Positions 23,981-36,299 of a DNA stretch of 64,000 nt are shown here, in pieces. Position 1 is the first letter of the stretch. Every line of letters starts with the position of its first letter. A model generated the notes under the pieces. That model searched no databases. It saw only the letters and a program-made list of their open reading frames with translations, and was not told where the DNA came from. The DNA is from Epichloe hybrida (Eukaryota; Ascomycota; Sordariomycetes; Hypocreales; Clavicipitaceae): contig JAFEKR010000002.1 in NCBI GenBank assembly GCA_019022495.1, forward strand, positions 2,480,001 to 2,544,000, given 5' to 3'. Both the position numbers and the translations under genes were made by a program.

Positions 23981-25790
23981 TAGAGTATTGTTTGTAGTGT
24001 AGTTAGTGTAGTTTTTAGGAAAAATTTGTATTTATAATGTAGTTTTTTTTTTCTTATAGTTAATGTATTGTAGTTTTTTTTTTATAGTGTAGTGTATTAT
24101 AGTTTTTTTTTGCTTATAGTGTAATGTGATTAGTGTAGTTACTAACTATACTAACTATAAAAACTACAAATGTAGTGTTAGTAAAAAAAAAAGTGGGCGT
24201 TTTTATTATATAATGTTATTATAAGGATTAAAAGAAAGCTAGTTATATAGAAGCTTTTATTATTACCTATTTTAATTAATTAGTTATAGAATTTATAATA
24301 TTTACCTTTTTTTAAGGATTTTACTATAACTAGGGTTATTTATAATATTATACCTTTTTAATAATACTATTATACTTATTACTTTATTTTACTAATATAA
24401 CTTTAAGAAAAACCTTCTAATTATTTTATTTACTATTATTATTAATTTAATTAAAAAATACCCTAAACTAATATAATTAAATTAAATTAGAAATCTAAAT
24501 AAATATATAAAAGTTAATAAAATATATACTTAGTACTTTAATATTATTATTAATATAATAAGAACTTAAAAAAAGCTTAAACTATTTATTTACTATTTAA
24601 ACTAATTAAATATTACTTTAAGCTTTATAATTCTAAAGCTTTAAGAAGTTATATATAGTAACTCTATATATATTATTACTATAATATATAAAGAAAGAAT
24701 ATAAGGAACTAATATTTATAGTATATTAATAAATAACTAATAGTATTATTTTAATTACCCTATATAGCTTAATTAAGCTATAAAAAATAAGTTTAACTTA
24801 TTTTTAAAAATAATACTAGGACTTAGTTTTATATAATATACTATACTTATTATAAAAGGTAGTTAAAGTACTAGGACTAGCTATATAATTAGCCATTTAG
24901 TAAAAAGAATATATATATACTTATTATAAAAGCTTTAATAACCTTAATTACTATTATTTTACTTTTATTATTATTTTAAAAAAATATAAAAAAGAAAACA
25001 TTTTTATAATATTAATATTTTTAAAAACCTTATAATACTAAGTTATTAAAAATAATAGCTTTTACTATAGTAATTTACTTATAATTACTAGTATTTATAT
25101 TTAAGTTATTTATTTTTTATTTATTTTTTATTAAACTTTAACACTAATAATATTATAAGTAATCTTAGTAATACTAGTAATATTAGTAATATTAGTATTA
25201 TAAGCTATTATAAGCTATTATAAGCTATTATAGGCTATAATAGGCTATAATAAGCTACTTATATTAAGTTTATTAGTAGTTTATTTTATGTAATTACTTT
25301 AGTTTATAGTTTTTTTAAATAAGTAATAATAATAATTTATAGAAATATAAAATAATTTATAGAAATAGTAAATAATATAATAAGAAAGTTTTTCTTTAAG
25401 TTATATTAGTAAAATAAAGTATTAAGTTAAATAGTATTATTAAAAAGGTATAATATTATATATAACCTTACTTAGTTATAGTAAAATTATTAAAATAATA
25501 TAATATTATAAATTCTATAACTAATGAAATAAAATAGGTAATAATAAAAGCTTTTATATAACTAGTGTTCTTTTATCTCCTATAATACTAATAACTAATA
25601 AAAAGTTTAATACTATATTTGTAGTATTTGTAGTTAGTGTAGTTTAGGGAAAAAAAATTGTATTATATTATATTATAGTTTTTTTTCGCTTATAGTTAGT
25701 GTAGTTTATAGTGTAGTGTAGTTTATAGTGTAGTAACTACACTACACGACAAATACTACACTACACTACCCATTGTAGTGCAATACTCTA
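23981..25790. mobile_element. non-autonomous hAT-like element E4
   Basis: An 1,810-bp element from TAGAGTATTG (mutated CAGAGTATTG) to CAATACTCTA, same orientation and internal order as E2. It contains the AAAAAGTGGGC motif near 24190, the 9-bp/10-bp arrays near 25155-25250 and a 57-bp LINE insertion (24859-24915). The 8-bp flanks do not match (CTTACACC left, in gypsy B; GCTATAAC right, in repeat X). Confidence 0.75.
24859..24915 (+). mobile_element. 57-bp LINE 3'-end fragment inside E4
   Basis: Matches the last ~57 bases of the LINE copies at 27097-27153 and 62030-62088 (shared words AAAGTACTAGGACTAGCTA and AAAGAATA). It is flanked by a perfect 17-bp duplication, TATACTTATTATAAAAG (24842-24858 and 24916-24932). 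This is an extreme 5'-truncated LINE insertion. The same fragment sits at the same place in E8. Confidence 0.9.
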
Positions 25791-25881
25791 GCTATAACTA
25801 ACCGTGTAAATAACTAATTTAAATCAATTGTAAATTATTTAATTACGTTATAACTACAAGCGTAGCTATAACCGCAGCGCC
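25791..25881. repeat. repeat X, inverted copy, first piece
   Basis: Reverse complement of about 11665-11760. It is separated from the rest of X (27169-27708) by the LINE at 25882-27153. Confidence 0.75.
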
Positions 25882-27153
25882 CCCGGTGACTATGCTGGCC
25901 TAGGTATTGACTAACCACTGATGCTCCCCCCGCTAGCTAGCGACGTTTAGCTGCGAGCAAATTAGCACTAGAGCAGGCTTAGAGCAAGCATAGATACTAA
26001 CATTACCTTAAAATATCTATAGTTATAAACCTAATAGTTAAAGTAAGCACTAGACATTACCCCTTTCTATATAAATTAGCCTTACTCCTAGGCTAGTAAT
26101 AAACTAACTTACTAATAATATTATAGTACTAATGCCTTAAATTCTTAATTAATTATATCTTATAAGACACACACTATAGTGCTTAAGGTTTACCTAGCTA
26201 CCCTAGATTAGACCTAGAATAAGCGTAAAATAAAGGTAAAAATAACTTACTTTAAGATCCTTAAACTTAGCTTACTCTAATTTTTTTACTATAAGAGATT
26301 TCCTTAAATACCTCTCTAAGGCTATAATTTCCTAGGTAAATTAAAACTAGAATAGCACTAATAATAAAATACTTATAGTATTAGTTAATATTTTATTATA
26401 AATTTCTATATAAAATATTAGTAACTAAATTAATATTAGCCTAGAAAAGCCTTAAATAACTCTAAGAAAAGGTAAGGAAAATAAAAACCTATAGGAAGTT
26501 TAATATAAGAAAAGAAAAAAGGTTAAAACCCTATAAGAGAAAAAGCTTTTTTTTATACTTAAGAGAGAGAGAGGGGGGGAATAAATTATAATATTACCTA
26601 GAAAATAAAGTATAAGATAAATAAATAAATAAATAGTGTATAAGTAATCTAAAGGTAAAACCACCTAGGCACTAAGCTTAAATTACTTACCCCTTACTAT
26701 AAGTAAATAAAACTATATACTTAGACTTTATAAGGTATTTAAACTAGTACTAAGCTAAAATTAGCTAAAAAGTAAGGCACTAGAGAAGCTAGAAGTGAAG
26801 TAAAGAAAAAGTAAATTATTATTATAAATTAAAATTTACTTTACTATAAAATAAAGTAAGAGGTATAAGATAAGACTAGTATAAGGCTAGAGTAATATTA
26901 AAGGAAGCTAGCTAGGATTATTACTATATACTTTTTCTTTTATTTTATTTTCTATGAAATAAGGCTAGTATAAGCTAGCACTAAATACTTATAGTTAGCT
27001 ATACCTAATGTAGTATAAGCCTATAAGAGGGCTAGCGCTAGCCTATATATAGATATAAGGGGGTTTTTCTTCCTAGTATAGGGTTTTCCCTCTTAACTAA
27101 GTAGTTAGAGTACTAGGACTAGCTACTTAATTAGCTATCTAGCGTAAAGAATA
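25882..27153 (+). mobile_element. 5'-truncated LINE (Tad/I-like), 3' 1.27 kb
   Basis: Matches the 3' end of the near full-length LINE (50044 to about 51300, reverse complement) and the fragment at 60800-62088. It is flanked by a 15-bp duplication TATAACCGCAG(C/T)GCC (25867-25881 and 27154-27168), with one C/T difference as RIP would make. It ends GCGTAAAGAATA without a poly(A) tail. No intact frame. Both edges keep CpG and CpA; the middle is mutated. Confidence 0.85.
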
Positions 27154-27168
27154 TATAACCGCAGTGCC

Positions 27169-27708
27169 ACTAGTAATTAGGTAAGCAAGGGTGAGGTAAG
27201 CAGGTTACCCTATAGCAATCTTTAATAGCGATTTTCTCTTTAACTAAAGGTTGTATAAAAGTCTTATATATATTAAATTAAAGCTAGAAGATAGGGCTTT
27301 TATTTAATATAAGAATATTTTTTAGACTAAAATTTAGTGCATACAGGTTCCTAGTTTGTATAGTGGTAAGTTAAATTTTTTAGATTTTACATATAAATAA
27401 ATTTTGCGGAAAATAAAAAGTAGCTTATAAGACCTCTTTAGTGGTCTAAATCCACTAACATAGTTAGTAAGTATATAAGAGAAAGAAGATCTTTTTAATC
27501 TAGCTAGATAGCTAGGCCTCTTAATCTAATAGCTACATTGCCTATATAACGTTACTAAAATTAATTCTATTAGTATATAAGATATTGTAAAAGTTATCTA
27601 GATTAAATTCTATTAGTTAATAACTACTATAAACTTCCGTTACGTTACGTTAAATCTTTAACGTGGTGGTTCTATTAGTCCCTGACCGTAGAGCTGCACC
27701 TGTACAGC
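27169..27708. repeat. repeat X, inverted copy, second piece
   Basis: Reverse complement of about 11143-11665. It extends beyond the forward copy up to TGTACAGC, where hAT-3 begins. No coding sequence is seen. Confidence 0.75.
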
Positions 27709-27900
27709 CAGACAATTGTATGTAGTGTAATTAATGTAGTTTTTAGAGGGTACCTTGTAATTGTAGTTGTAATTGTTACTAGGGTGTAATTAATTAATTG
27801 TAATTGTTTACTACATGTAATTAATTGTAATTGTAGTTGTAATAATTACAATTAATTACAACTACAACTACATAATTACATGTAATTGTTACTAAAAATA
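27709..27900. repeat. hAT-3 terminal palindromic array
   Basis: TGTAGTTGTAATTG-type words followed by their complements CAATTACAACTACA, allowing a long hairpin. It is the counterpart of the TGTAT arrays of E1 and the GTAGTGTAG arrays of E2-E8, but with different words. Confidence 0.8.
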
Positions 27901-28943
27901 GAAAACTTATATATAATTAAGATATATTTTTCTTTGGATTTTTTTTTATAAACTTAATATTACGCTTATTTTCTTTTATAATTTAGTTATTTAGTTATAA
28001 TATTTTATAGTCTAAGCTAATTATAGGTATATAGTGGCTACATATAGAATCTTTTAGTCTTATCTTATAGCCTGTTATTTTTTATATATACTATAGGTTT
28101 ATTTACTTTAATATCTTTTTTTTTAGATTTACTATTCTTTTTAATATACTTTTTTTACTTTTAATATAGTATATACCCTAAAGAAATTATTTTTTATTAT
28201 ATATAAATAAGACTAAAATTCTAATAATATTATATAAATATGTATTATTATCTTATTATTAAGAGAATATTTAAATTTATATAAAATAGGAATTCCTAGT
28301 TACTTAGCTATTTTATTAAAATTATAAACAATTATATTAACTTTTAAGGTTTTTCTAGAAAAAGAATTAGTAAAAATACTTAGAAAAGTTACTTTAAAAT
28401 AACTTAAATATTTAATAATAAATATAATAAATATATAAATATATTTAATATAATTTCTTTAATCTTAAAGATAATAGAAAATAAGCTTTAAAAGTTAGTC
28501 TAATAAATTATATTATATATAGCTTATTTACTTAGTTATATAGTCTTTTAAAAAGTAAGTCTTATATAGTATATTATTTACTTATTAATAGTACTATTAA
28601 TTAATATATTAGAATTTTTAAAAATAAAAAAGAGAAAAGAATTTTATTTTATTAATATTTTAAAAAATCTTAAAATACTAAATAATTAAAAAGTTAAGCT
28701 TTTTCTATAGTAATTTACTTATACTTACTAGTTTTTATATTTAAATTATTTATTAGTTATTTATTTTTAATTAAACTTTAACACTAGTAATATTATAAGT
28801 AATATAAGTAATATTAGTAATATTAGTAATATAAATAATATTAGTAATATAAGCTATTATAAGCTATTATAAGCTATTATAAGCTATTTTAAGCTATTTT
28901 AAGCTATTACTATAATAAGTAACGTAAAATAATATAGTAAATA

Positions 28944-29189
28944 CTAGAATTAAAGTGGGGCAGTGGCAAATCAGGCTATCAATACGAGAATTAAAGTGGG
29001 GCAGTGGCAAATCAGGCTATCAATACGAGAATTAAAGTGGGGCAGTGGCAAATCAAGCTATTAATACGAGAATTAAAGTGGGGCAGTGGCAAATCAAGCT
29101 ATTAATACGAGAATTAAAGTGGGGCAGTGGCAAATCAGGCTATCAATACTAGAATTAAAGTGAGGCAGTGGCAAATTAAGCTATAGATA
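28944..29189. repeat. 41-bp tandem repeat, six units
   Basis: Units at 28944, 28985, 29026, 29067, 29108 and 29149, each with GAATTAAAGTGGGGCAGTGG and then CAAATCAGGCTATCAATAC. The last unit is partial and mutated. The AAAGTGGGG core resembles the AAGTGGG motif of the other hAT elements. Units abut directly, so this is a satellite and not a CRISPR array. Confidence 0.95.
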
Positions 29190-29393
29190 GCAAATTTAGA
29201 ATATTCTAGCTATAGGTATTTCATTTAAGATTTGTAATTATTCTAGATTTACTTTTCTATATAATATAAGTAAATCCTCTCTTTTTATCTATTTTACCTT
29301 TTTCTTAAACTATTAAAGAATAATTCCCTTTTTATCATAAGCTTATTACTACCCTTATTTATCTTTAAAATAACCTAATTAACCTTAGATTTT

Positions 29394-30274
29394 TCTTTTA
29401 CTCTTTCTAATAATAACTCAGAACCTAGCCACTTAGGCTCTCACGAAAAACTCCCTGAAAATCAGGATAATTATGTGTTTAGTACAAGAGCCTATATCTA
29501 TACTCATAACCTATTTAATTTTGAATTATCTAAGATAATTCCTAATAAGGATAGGGTTATTATAGGCTATTGTACTTAACCTAATTATTCTTTTAGCTTT
29601 AAAACGAAAGTTAATCGTTTTTAAGCATCTAATGGGGTTTAACACTACAAATTTAAGCATAAAAATATTGCTACTTCTTTATCTAATGAAAAAGAACCTA
29701 ATAAGATTATTAGTAAGTTATAAACCCTTTTTCTTATAATAATCCTATTATCTAATATATATTTAGTGCCTGAAATTACAGAAATAGTAACAACAGATAA
29801 TCAATCTTCTATAACGAACTTTATTTCGAAAAAACGACATCGAAATAATACTCTTTCTAAAGAGTTTTTACTAGAAAAAGCTATTACTTTAGTTATTAGG
29901 TTTATATTATAAAATAACCTAGCTTTTAACGTAATAGATAGTAGCTCTTTTAAAGAACTATTATCTTATTATTCTAGGTAAGTAACTTATTTTCTTTTAT
30001 TACTATTAACTCTAAGCTAATTAAATCTAAGCAATGAGAATAAGGTTTCTTTACTAAATTATAGAAGTATTATACAAAGAGTTTATTCTTTATATAATGC
30101 TTCTAAAAAGGAACTTATTTCTTAGCTAAATTACCAAACATTAAACCTAGGGTCTATATCTATTTAATTAGATATTTGGACCTTAACCAATTCGAAATCT
30201 TATTTAGGAGTTTTAGCTAGTTAGCTTAACCCTAATTTTAAGCTTGAATATAAGCTTTTAGGTAAGTTTTATTA
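29394..30274 (+). pseudogene. hAT transposase, N-terminal part, truncated by gypsy G3
   Basis: Plus-strand exons aligning with the minus-strand transposase at 41267-44227. Exon 1 includes YVFSTRAYIYTHNLFNFEL and a BED-type zinc-finger region (GYCT*PNYSFSFKTKVNRF, then ASNGV*HYKFKH), where one expected Cys reads Tyr. A GT-AG intron follows at about 29713-29768. Exon 2 covers ISKKRHRNNTLSKEFLLEKA and FNVIDSSSFKELLSYYS, the typical hAT region after the BED finger. A second intron starts with GTAAGTAAC at about 29979. The gene stops in GTAAGTTTTAT at 30259-30269, a 5' splice site cut by the gypsy insertion. Few stops, mostly at likely Gln codons. The start codon is not identified. Confidence 0.75.
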
Positions 30275-30527
30275 TGGACTAGCCCCTAGGCGACTGCGAT
30301 AGGGCGTTAATATAGTATTAAGAGACTTAAGGAAAAAGGAGAAAGGGTAAGAGGCTATCCCTAGTGGTGCCCCTTATACCCCCTTAGCTACTTATATAAG
30401 CCTCCTTTCCTTACCTTAACTACTTCTATTACTTCTCTCTCTAACTACTATATAAATAATACTTAGGCAAAGCCTAAGCCCTTATATATGCCCTTACTTA
30501 CCTATTATTAATAAACTCCCCTTTACA
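30275..30527 (-). repeat. 3' LTR of gypsy G3
   Basis: 253 bp, TGGACTAGCCCCTAGG...CCCCTTTACA on the plus strand, giving TG...CA in element orientation. Just inside (30528-30538) TTAACCCCTAG is a purine tract on the element's strand. The outer end is CpG-containing, the inner end is A+T-rich. Only one LTR lies in the window, so the limits rest on TG/CA ends and the purine tract. Confidence 0.65.
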
Positions 30528-30538
30528 TTAACCCCTAG

Positions 30539-33000
30539 TAATATACGTAATACCTATATTATATATGCCCTTAGTTATTATAATAAAAACTACCCTTACT
30601 AATAGCTATCTATAAAGTGTCTAATAGGCACTTACCCCACTACCTTATTATTTATTATAGTAACCCCCCTTACTTCTAGGTATTATTTTATAGTGTGTGT
30701 AATATCTTTACCTTACTAATAGGTTATTTATTATAAATAATTACCTTACCCTTACCTATTATATATAATATATTTGCCTTACTAATAGGTTATTTATTAT
30801 AAATAATTACCTTACCCTTACCTATTTATAGTATACCTAATATAGGTATAACTTTTACTATAAATATCTTACTTTAGCTTATACTTATCTTACTTTTCCC
30901 TCTATATAATACTATCCCTTTATTATTATAATCCTATTATACTTTCCCCATTATCCTATTAGTTTTCTCTTTTTAAATAATTATTTTCTTTACTAAAATG
31001 CCTTAATACTAAACTAATACCTTTACTCCTATAGCTTTAGTAGCTATAGGAGTAGTTACTTTTACTATACTAATATCCTATTTTATTAGTAAGTACCTTA
31101 TAAAGGGAAACTCTAATAATAAATAGTATACTATACTTAAATTAGTCTAGTATCCCTATAGTCCTTATATTAAATAAGCTCTTACTACTAGTGTCTTAAA
31201 CTATTATTTACCCTAAAGTAAGGAGTTATATTTTCCTTATTAGTAGTATTATATTACTTATATATAATATACTAGGCTTTTATTTACTAACCTATAACTT
31301 TAATATACCCTTAAGGATCTTAAGGCTAAAATTACTATAGGTATATATATTATTAAACCTAGAGTTCCTAAGACTATAATTACTAAGAAAAAAAGACCTA
31401 TTTTATTATAGAGATATTACTATCTTATTAGTTACTAGAATACTCTCCTTAGCTAAGTGTAATTTAACCTAGCTTCTATATACTTAGCTCTTAAGGTATT
31501 TCTAGCTATAAATACCCCTATAATAAATATAACTAGCTTTAATATTATCCCCTTTATTAGCGCTAGCCCTTTAGCTAGTTATAGTATAGTATAGTCTATA
31601 TAATAAGTTACTAGTGTTTTATTCTAATAGAACTAATAGGTTATTAGTAGCCTAAATACTATATATAAAGAAATATATAAATAGTTTATTACCCTTATCT
31701 AGGTGCTTACCCCTTATTATTATAGTAAGAACTAATACTATTATTAAATTACTAAGTTAGGTAATAACTCTCCTTTCTATTATTACTAGTAGCTTACTTA
31801 TCTTCTCTTTAAGTTAAAGTTAGCTAGTTTTTCTCCTAAATATACCCCTAGAAACCCTAGAGCTAGCTAACCCCTAGCTAGAAATAATATTCCTTATCTT
31901 ACTAGAATTACTATTCTTACTTACTATCCCTTCTCTTATACTTTAGTTATACCTTTACTTATATATACTCTATATACTAACCTTACTTATATTATTTAAA
32001 ACTTAGGTTATATCCCTAGTAAATAACTCTTTATACTATAACTATTACTAAGTAAATATACTATAGCTATATTAGTAAAGCACTAACTTTAAATAAAGGT
32101 AGTATATACTTATATAAACTCTTTTATTAATTTAGATAAAGACTTAGAGAATAAGTATTCCCTTTAAGTAATAGTAGTAAATTATAATATATTAGTATCT
32201 TAAATATATATAAAAGTCTTTATAGGTAAATAAGTTTTCTAAAATTAACTTAGTTTATTATTATATTATATATCTCCTTATTTTACCTTAAACTTATTAA
32301 GGGCTTATATTTATACTATATTCTTTAATAGTTCCTATATAAGCTATATATAGCTTACTTACTTAATAAGTATATTATATCTCTTACCCTAGCCTAGGGT
32401 ATTCTAAGCTACTAGGATTTACTTAACCTAATATTTCTTAATAAGTTTATTATTACCCTTTACTAGGACTTATTCTAGTTCTAGATAGGAGTCCTAAAGC
32501 TTTTAACTAAGGAGAGGGTTCTTTATAGTGTATTTAATAAGGTTTATATAAAATACTAGGTAAATACCTCTTAAGATATTAAGCTATACTATAAGTAATA
32601 TTAGGACTTTTATAACTATATACTTTACTACTACCTAATTAAGTTTCTATAAGAGATAGTTAGTTTTAATATTTTTAAGTAAAAGCTATACCTTATCTTT
32701 AACCTAAAACTATTTTACTAGCTAATATAAAGTAAATATAGTATCTTACTACCTTTATTATATATAAGCTATTATAGCTTATACTAGATAAGTACTCTCC
32801 TAAAGGTACTTAAGGAATTATATTACTTACCCCTTTAGTATTATTATAAAAGCAAATATATCTAGTAGTAACTAGACTAGCTTTAGATTATAGCTATATA
32901 GTAGCTTATTTAATCTAACTCCTATTATAAAAGATAGCCTATTATTAATTATAAGCTAGTAAGTAGCTAGATATTTTAGCTAGTTAAACTATAAGAAAGA
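30539..33000. other. 3' region of gypsy G3
   Basis: Between the integrase core and the 3' LTR. It should include the integrase tail on the minus strand, but I could not recognise motifs there. A 66-bp direct duplication is visible at about 30719-30829 (ATAGGTTATTTATTATAAAT in both units). Confidence 0.5.
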
Positions 33001-33556
33001 GACTATAATATATAGTATTACCTATACCTCTTAGTTTACTTACTTAGTATTACTATTAGTCTATAGGTAATATAATATAAAAAGTAACTAATTAATCCTA
33101 ACTAAGGAGCATAATATTATCTAAAACTTTCCTAACTAATCTAAACTATAATTTATAATAATTAATTAAGGAAACCCCCTAAACTATTACTAAACTATTT
33201 TAAACCTCTTTACATATTCCTTAGCTTCTATAGATATTATAGCCTTAAGCTAAATAAATTTAAAGAGTTAATCTATAATAACTATTAGGTATTATGGTTT
33301 TTCTAGGGATAGTGCTAGTAAGTTTATTATAAAGTTAATAAAGATCTATAACTAAAAGTAGTTAGAGATAGGTAAAGGCTTTAGTAAGCCTTAGTAATAT
33401 TAATAGCTTTTATAACTACTATAGTAGTAATAGTTATAAATAAACCTAGTGATATCTTATAATATTCTATCCTAGTGAAACTACTATTATAAGATTTAAA
33501 ACGTGGTATTATAGCCTAGGTGCCTTATTACTAGCAAATTATAGCATTACTATATT
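33000..33556 (-). pseudogene. gypsy G3 integrase core
   Basis: Minus-strand translation gives YLIVIID*LFKFI, KAIISIEAKEYVKRFKIV, GFP, then IIINYSL where DRGS is expected, and ILCSLVRIN. This is the retroviral-type integrase core; the first catalytic Asp (VIID) is retained and the second reads Asn. It ends at the ACTATATT duplication of the big hAT; pol resumes at 45753. Confidence 0.75.
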
Positions 33557-33724
33557 CAGAGCTTTGTACTACACTACATTACATTTTGTAGTATTTGTAG
33601 TGTAGTGTAGTATACTACACTACACTACATACACACTATACTACATACTACACTATAAGGAGATTTTTCTACTACATATAGTATTTGTAGTATTTTATAG
33701 TATTTGTAGTATTTTGTTATATTT

Positions 33725-33830
33725 AGTAATATAATAGCTTATAATAGCTTATAATAGCTTATACTAGCTTATACTAGCTAATAATAGCTTATAATAGCTT
33801 ATACTAGCTAATAATACTTTATAATATTAT
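33725..33830. repeat. 10-bp array (TTATAATAGC) in the big hAT
   Basis: About ten variants of TTATAATAGC/TTATACTAGC, the reverse complement of the GCTATTATAA arrays in E1, E2, E4 and hAT-3. Confidence 0.85.
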
Positions 33831-34020
33831 AAGTGTTAAAGTTTAATAAAAGTAAAATAGTAAATAAATAACTTAAATATAAATATAAGTAAGTATAAGG
33901 AAATTACTATAGAAAAAGCTATAGTTTTTAATAACTTAGTATTTTAAGGTTTTTAAAAATATTAATAATATAAAAATGTTTTCTCTTTTATATTTTTAAA
34001 AATAATAATAAAAGTAAAAT

Positions 34021-34251
34021 AATAGTAATAATAGTAATAATAGTAATAATAGTAATAATAGTAATAATAGTAATAATAGTAATAATAGTAATAATAGTAA
34101 TAATAGTAATAATAGTAATAATAGTAATAATAGTACAATAGTAATAATAGTAATAATAGTAATAATAGTAATAATAGTAATAATAGTAATAATAGTAATA
34201 ATAGTAATAATAGTAATAATAGTAATAATAGTAATAATAGTAATAATAGTA
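34021..34251. repeat. 9-bp satellite (AGTAATAAT), left half
   Basis: About 25 tandem copies of AGTAATAAT, with one interruption near 34134 (AGTACAAT). It continues at 40989 on the far side of gypsy G5. Open frames here (poly-Leu/Tyr or Ile/Thr repeats) are artefacts of the period. Confidence 0.95.
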
Positions 34252-34453
34252 TGTGAGAACAATGGTAGCTAGGCAAGAGGTATGGGGGCTCTGGTATATT
34301 AACTGAAGCTTGCTAGGTCTAAGTGTGTTATGCGTGCGAGTCGCTGGCTTATAGCTAGTGGCTTGCTAGTGTTACGTGGACCTAGCCCTAGGACATAGCC
34401 TGCCCGCAGGGTACACTAGTAATTACAGGTGTTATTATAAGCAGGGCCTTACA
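34252..34453 (-). repeat. 3' LTR of G5
   Basis: TGTGAGAACAATGGTAGC...GCAGGGCCTTACA on the plus strand. Compared with 40787-40988 there are about 26 differences, all transitions. In the first ~105 bp (outer) this copy has the unmutated base at all 14 differing sites. In the inner half it carries nearly all the changes. Confidence 0.95.
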
Positions 34454-34639
34454 ATTGCCCCCCTACTTATAGCTAGGCTCCTAAATAGCTTGCTAGCTAT
34501 TACATAGCTATTTGCCACCTAGCTACTATATTAAAATAATAACAAATAACAAGTAGCGCTTAAGTATAAATTTACTAGCGACTCCCTATTATATTATATA
34601 CTTTTCTCTTCTATAACACTAGATAAGTTTTTTACAAAT

Positions 34640-35340
34640 TATTATTATGCCTTTAGATACCTTTACTTTACCCTTACCTATCACTATATTTTTATTATAG
34701 AAGCTAAATATATTCCCTTAAAGGAATATTCTTACATACACTATTTACGTACTAGGTGCGTAGACTTTAAGAAAAACCCTTTATCTAAGCCTAAACTACC
34801 TAAGATTAACTATTAATTCCCTATTAAATTATTTGCTATTACTATTATAATAGCAAAGCGTTCTAAACACTGCATTTAGTGTTATAAACGTGGCAACACC
34901 TATAATACTATAAGTATACTACTATTTACTAGTCTTTTAGTCCTTTATTTCTAATGTCTTTATATAGGCAATAGCTACTATAAAAGGTAACTTTCTAGAC
35001 CTTTTAGTCCTTTTAGACTAGGCGCAAACCCTTATAGACACCCTTAGTAGTACTATTAAGGAGGACCCTAAGGACTCTATGTTCTCTAAGGTAACTCGCT
35101 TTAGTATTACTAGGTCTTGCTTAGCCTTAATATTAGGTTTTAACCACACTAATATAGCATACTATATTGCGTTTAGCCTTATAGGGGCTGTAAAGGTCCA
35201 CTAGGTTTATCTCTTCCTTACCTATATGCTAGTGCTTTGCTTATGTTTTAGGGTAGGAAGCGTTAATTTTATATAATTAGTATATTATGTCTTAGTAATA
35301 ACTTTCTATTGCAATGTGGCTAGCGCCTATCCTAGGAGTG
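34640..35340 (+). other. possible accessory reading frame antisense to pol in G5
   Basis: On the plus strand near the 3' LTR of G5, two adjacent stretches look protein-like with few stops. One runs about 34690-34925 (IHYLRTRCVDFKKNPLSKPK, then KRSKHCI*CYKRGNTYNTI, with a C-x2-C pair). The other runs about 34965-35290 (STIKEDPKDSMFSKVTRF, then ILGFNHTNIAYYIAFSLIG). They are in different frames, so an intron or frameshift would be needed. No family is recognised. Antisense accessory frames are known in some retrotransposons, but this could be chance in moderately mutated DNA. Confidence 0.25.
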
Positions 35341-36299
35341 GTGAGTATTCTATTCCTTTTTACTACTAATTTACTAACCCTTTTGTAGCAAAACTATTAT
35401 AAACTTTTTTACATTTAGAAGATAAAGGTAACTTTATGTTTATAGTCTTATAACCTAGGTTTTATGCCCTAGGGCATGGTAAAGCATTGCTTTTTCTAGG
35501 TAATAAGGGGCCTTATTAGGGAGGATAAGAAGGCAGGTAAATACCTTCTTTATAGGGGTGTGGTGTATTCCTATGTAGGGGCTACTATAGAGGGGTTTCC
35601 CTTAACTCTCCTTACTTTATAGGTATGTTTTCTTTTGTTTTTTAGTAAGTAGTCTAAGGTTTTTATTCTAGAGTGTGATAGTGGCTAATAAGGCTATGCC
35701 TTTTCTATAAGAATATTATGTCTTTTTGCCTATAACTTGCTTACGTCTTGCTACTTTTCTTACTAGACTTATTTTAGTGAAATACCTAAATTACGCGTTA
35801 AGCGCCTTCTATGTCTTTTACTATAACCTATTAGTTATATTTGCTTAGCTAGCCCTTCTATTTTACTAGGTATTTATTACCTTCTTAAGTCTTCCTATAG
35901 TTCTTTACTTCCTTAACTTTATACTTATTATCTTTATTCTCTAAGTCTAGCATTAGTATTTCCTTATCTCTAGCGTCTTTATAGTAATTCTATAGCTCTA
36001 ATAGGCTAATATAAAATATATTATATAGCTAACTATATTTTTTAGGTAATGTAAGTCTATATGCTTATTTTCCTATAGTATTAAGTACTTAAAATAGTCT
36101 GATAAATCTAGGGGTTAGCTTCTATTTTGCGTCCTTAAGCCTAATATTCTTTGCTAATAGTAGTACTAGGTTGCCTCTTTTTAGCGTTAATAGCTAGTAA
36201 TGCTAGTTATAGTACTTTACTTAGGTCTTAGTGGCTTTTACCTAGTTTTACTTTAGCTACTCTCTAACTTTATATAGCTTTATAACGCATATGTAGGCT

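Larger units (their letters stand above)
27709..30274. mobile_element. hAT-3: left part of an autonomous-type hAT element
   Basis: Starts CAGACAATTG inside repeat X. The terminal 190 bp is a palindromic array of TGTAATTAATTG-like words (27709-27900). Further in come the conserved hAT block (about 28640-28790, as in the big hAT and E2), 9/10-bp arrays (28795-28915), a 41-bp repeat (28944-29189) and the 5' part of a transposase gene (29394-30274, plus strand). Gypsy G3 was inserted at 30275, inside an intron, and the right half of the element is not in the window. Confidence 0.75.

Noticed and set aside
27709..27900. Hairpin-forming arrays as non-coding RNA genes
   Set aside because: They are hAT terminal inverted repeats; no promoter or terminator features support an RNA gene.
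28944..29189. Regularly spaced 41-bp repeats resembling a CRISPR array
   Set aside because: The units abut with no spacers, the setting is a fungal-type transposon, and no cas genes are present.
30996..33550. A long plus-strand frame in gypsy G3 when TAA/TAG are read as Gln
   Set aside because: That substitution opens almost any frame in RIP-mutated DNA, since TGA is also depleted. The integrase motifs at 33050-33310 are on the minus strand and much more convincing.
33962..34276. Open frames with long Leu/Tyr or Ile/Thr runs
   Set aside because: Artefacts of the 9-bp AGTAATAAT satellite.
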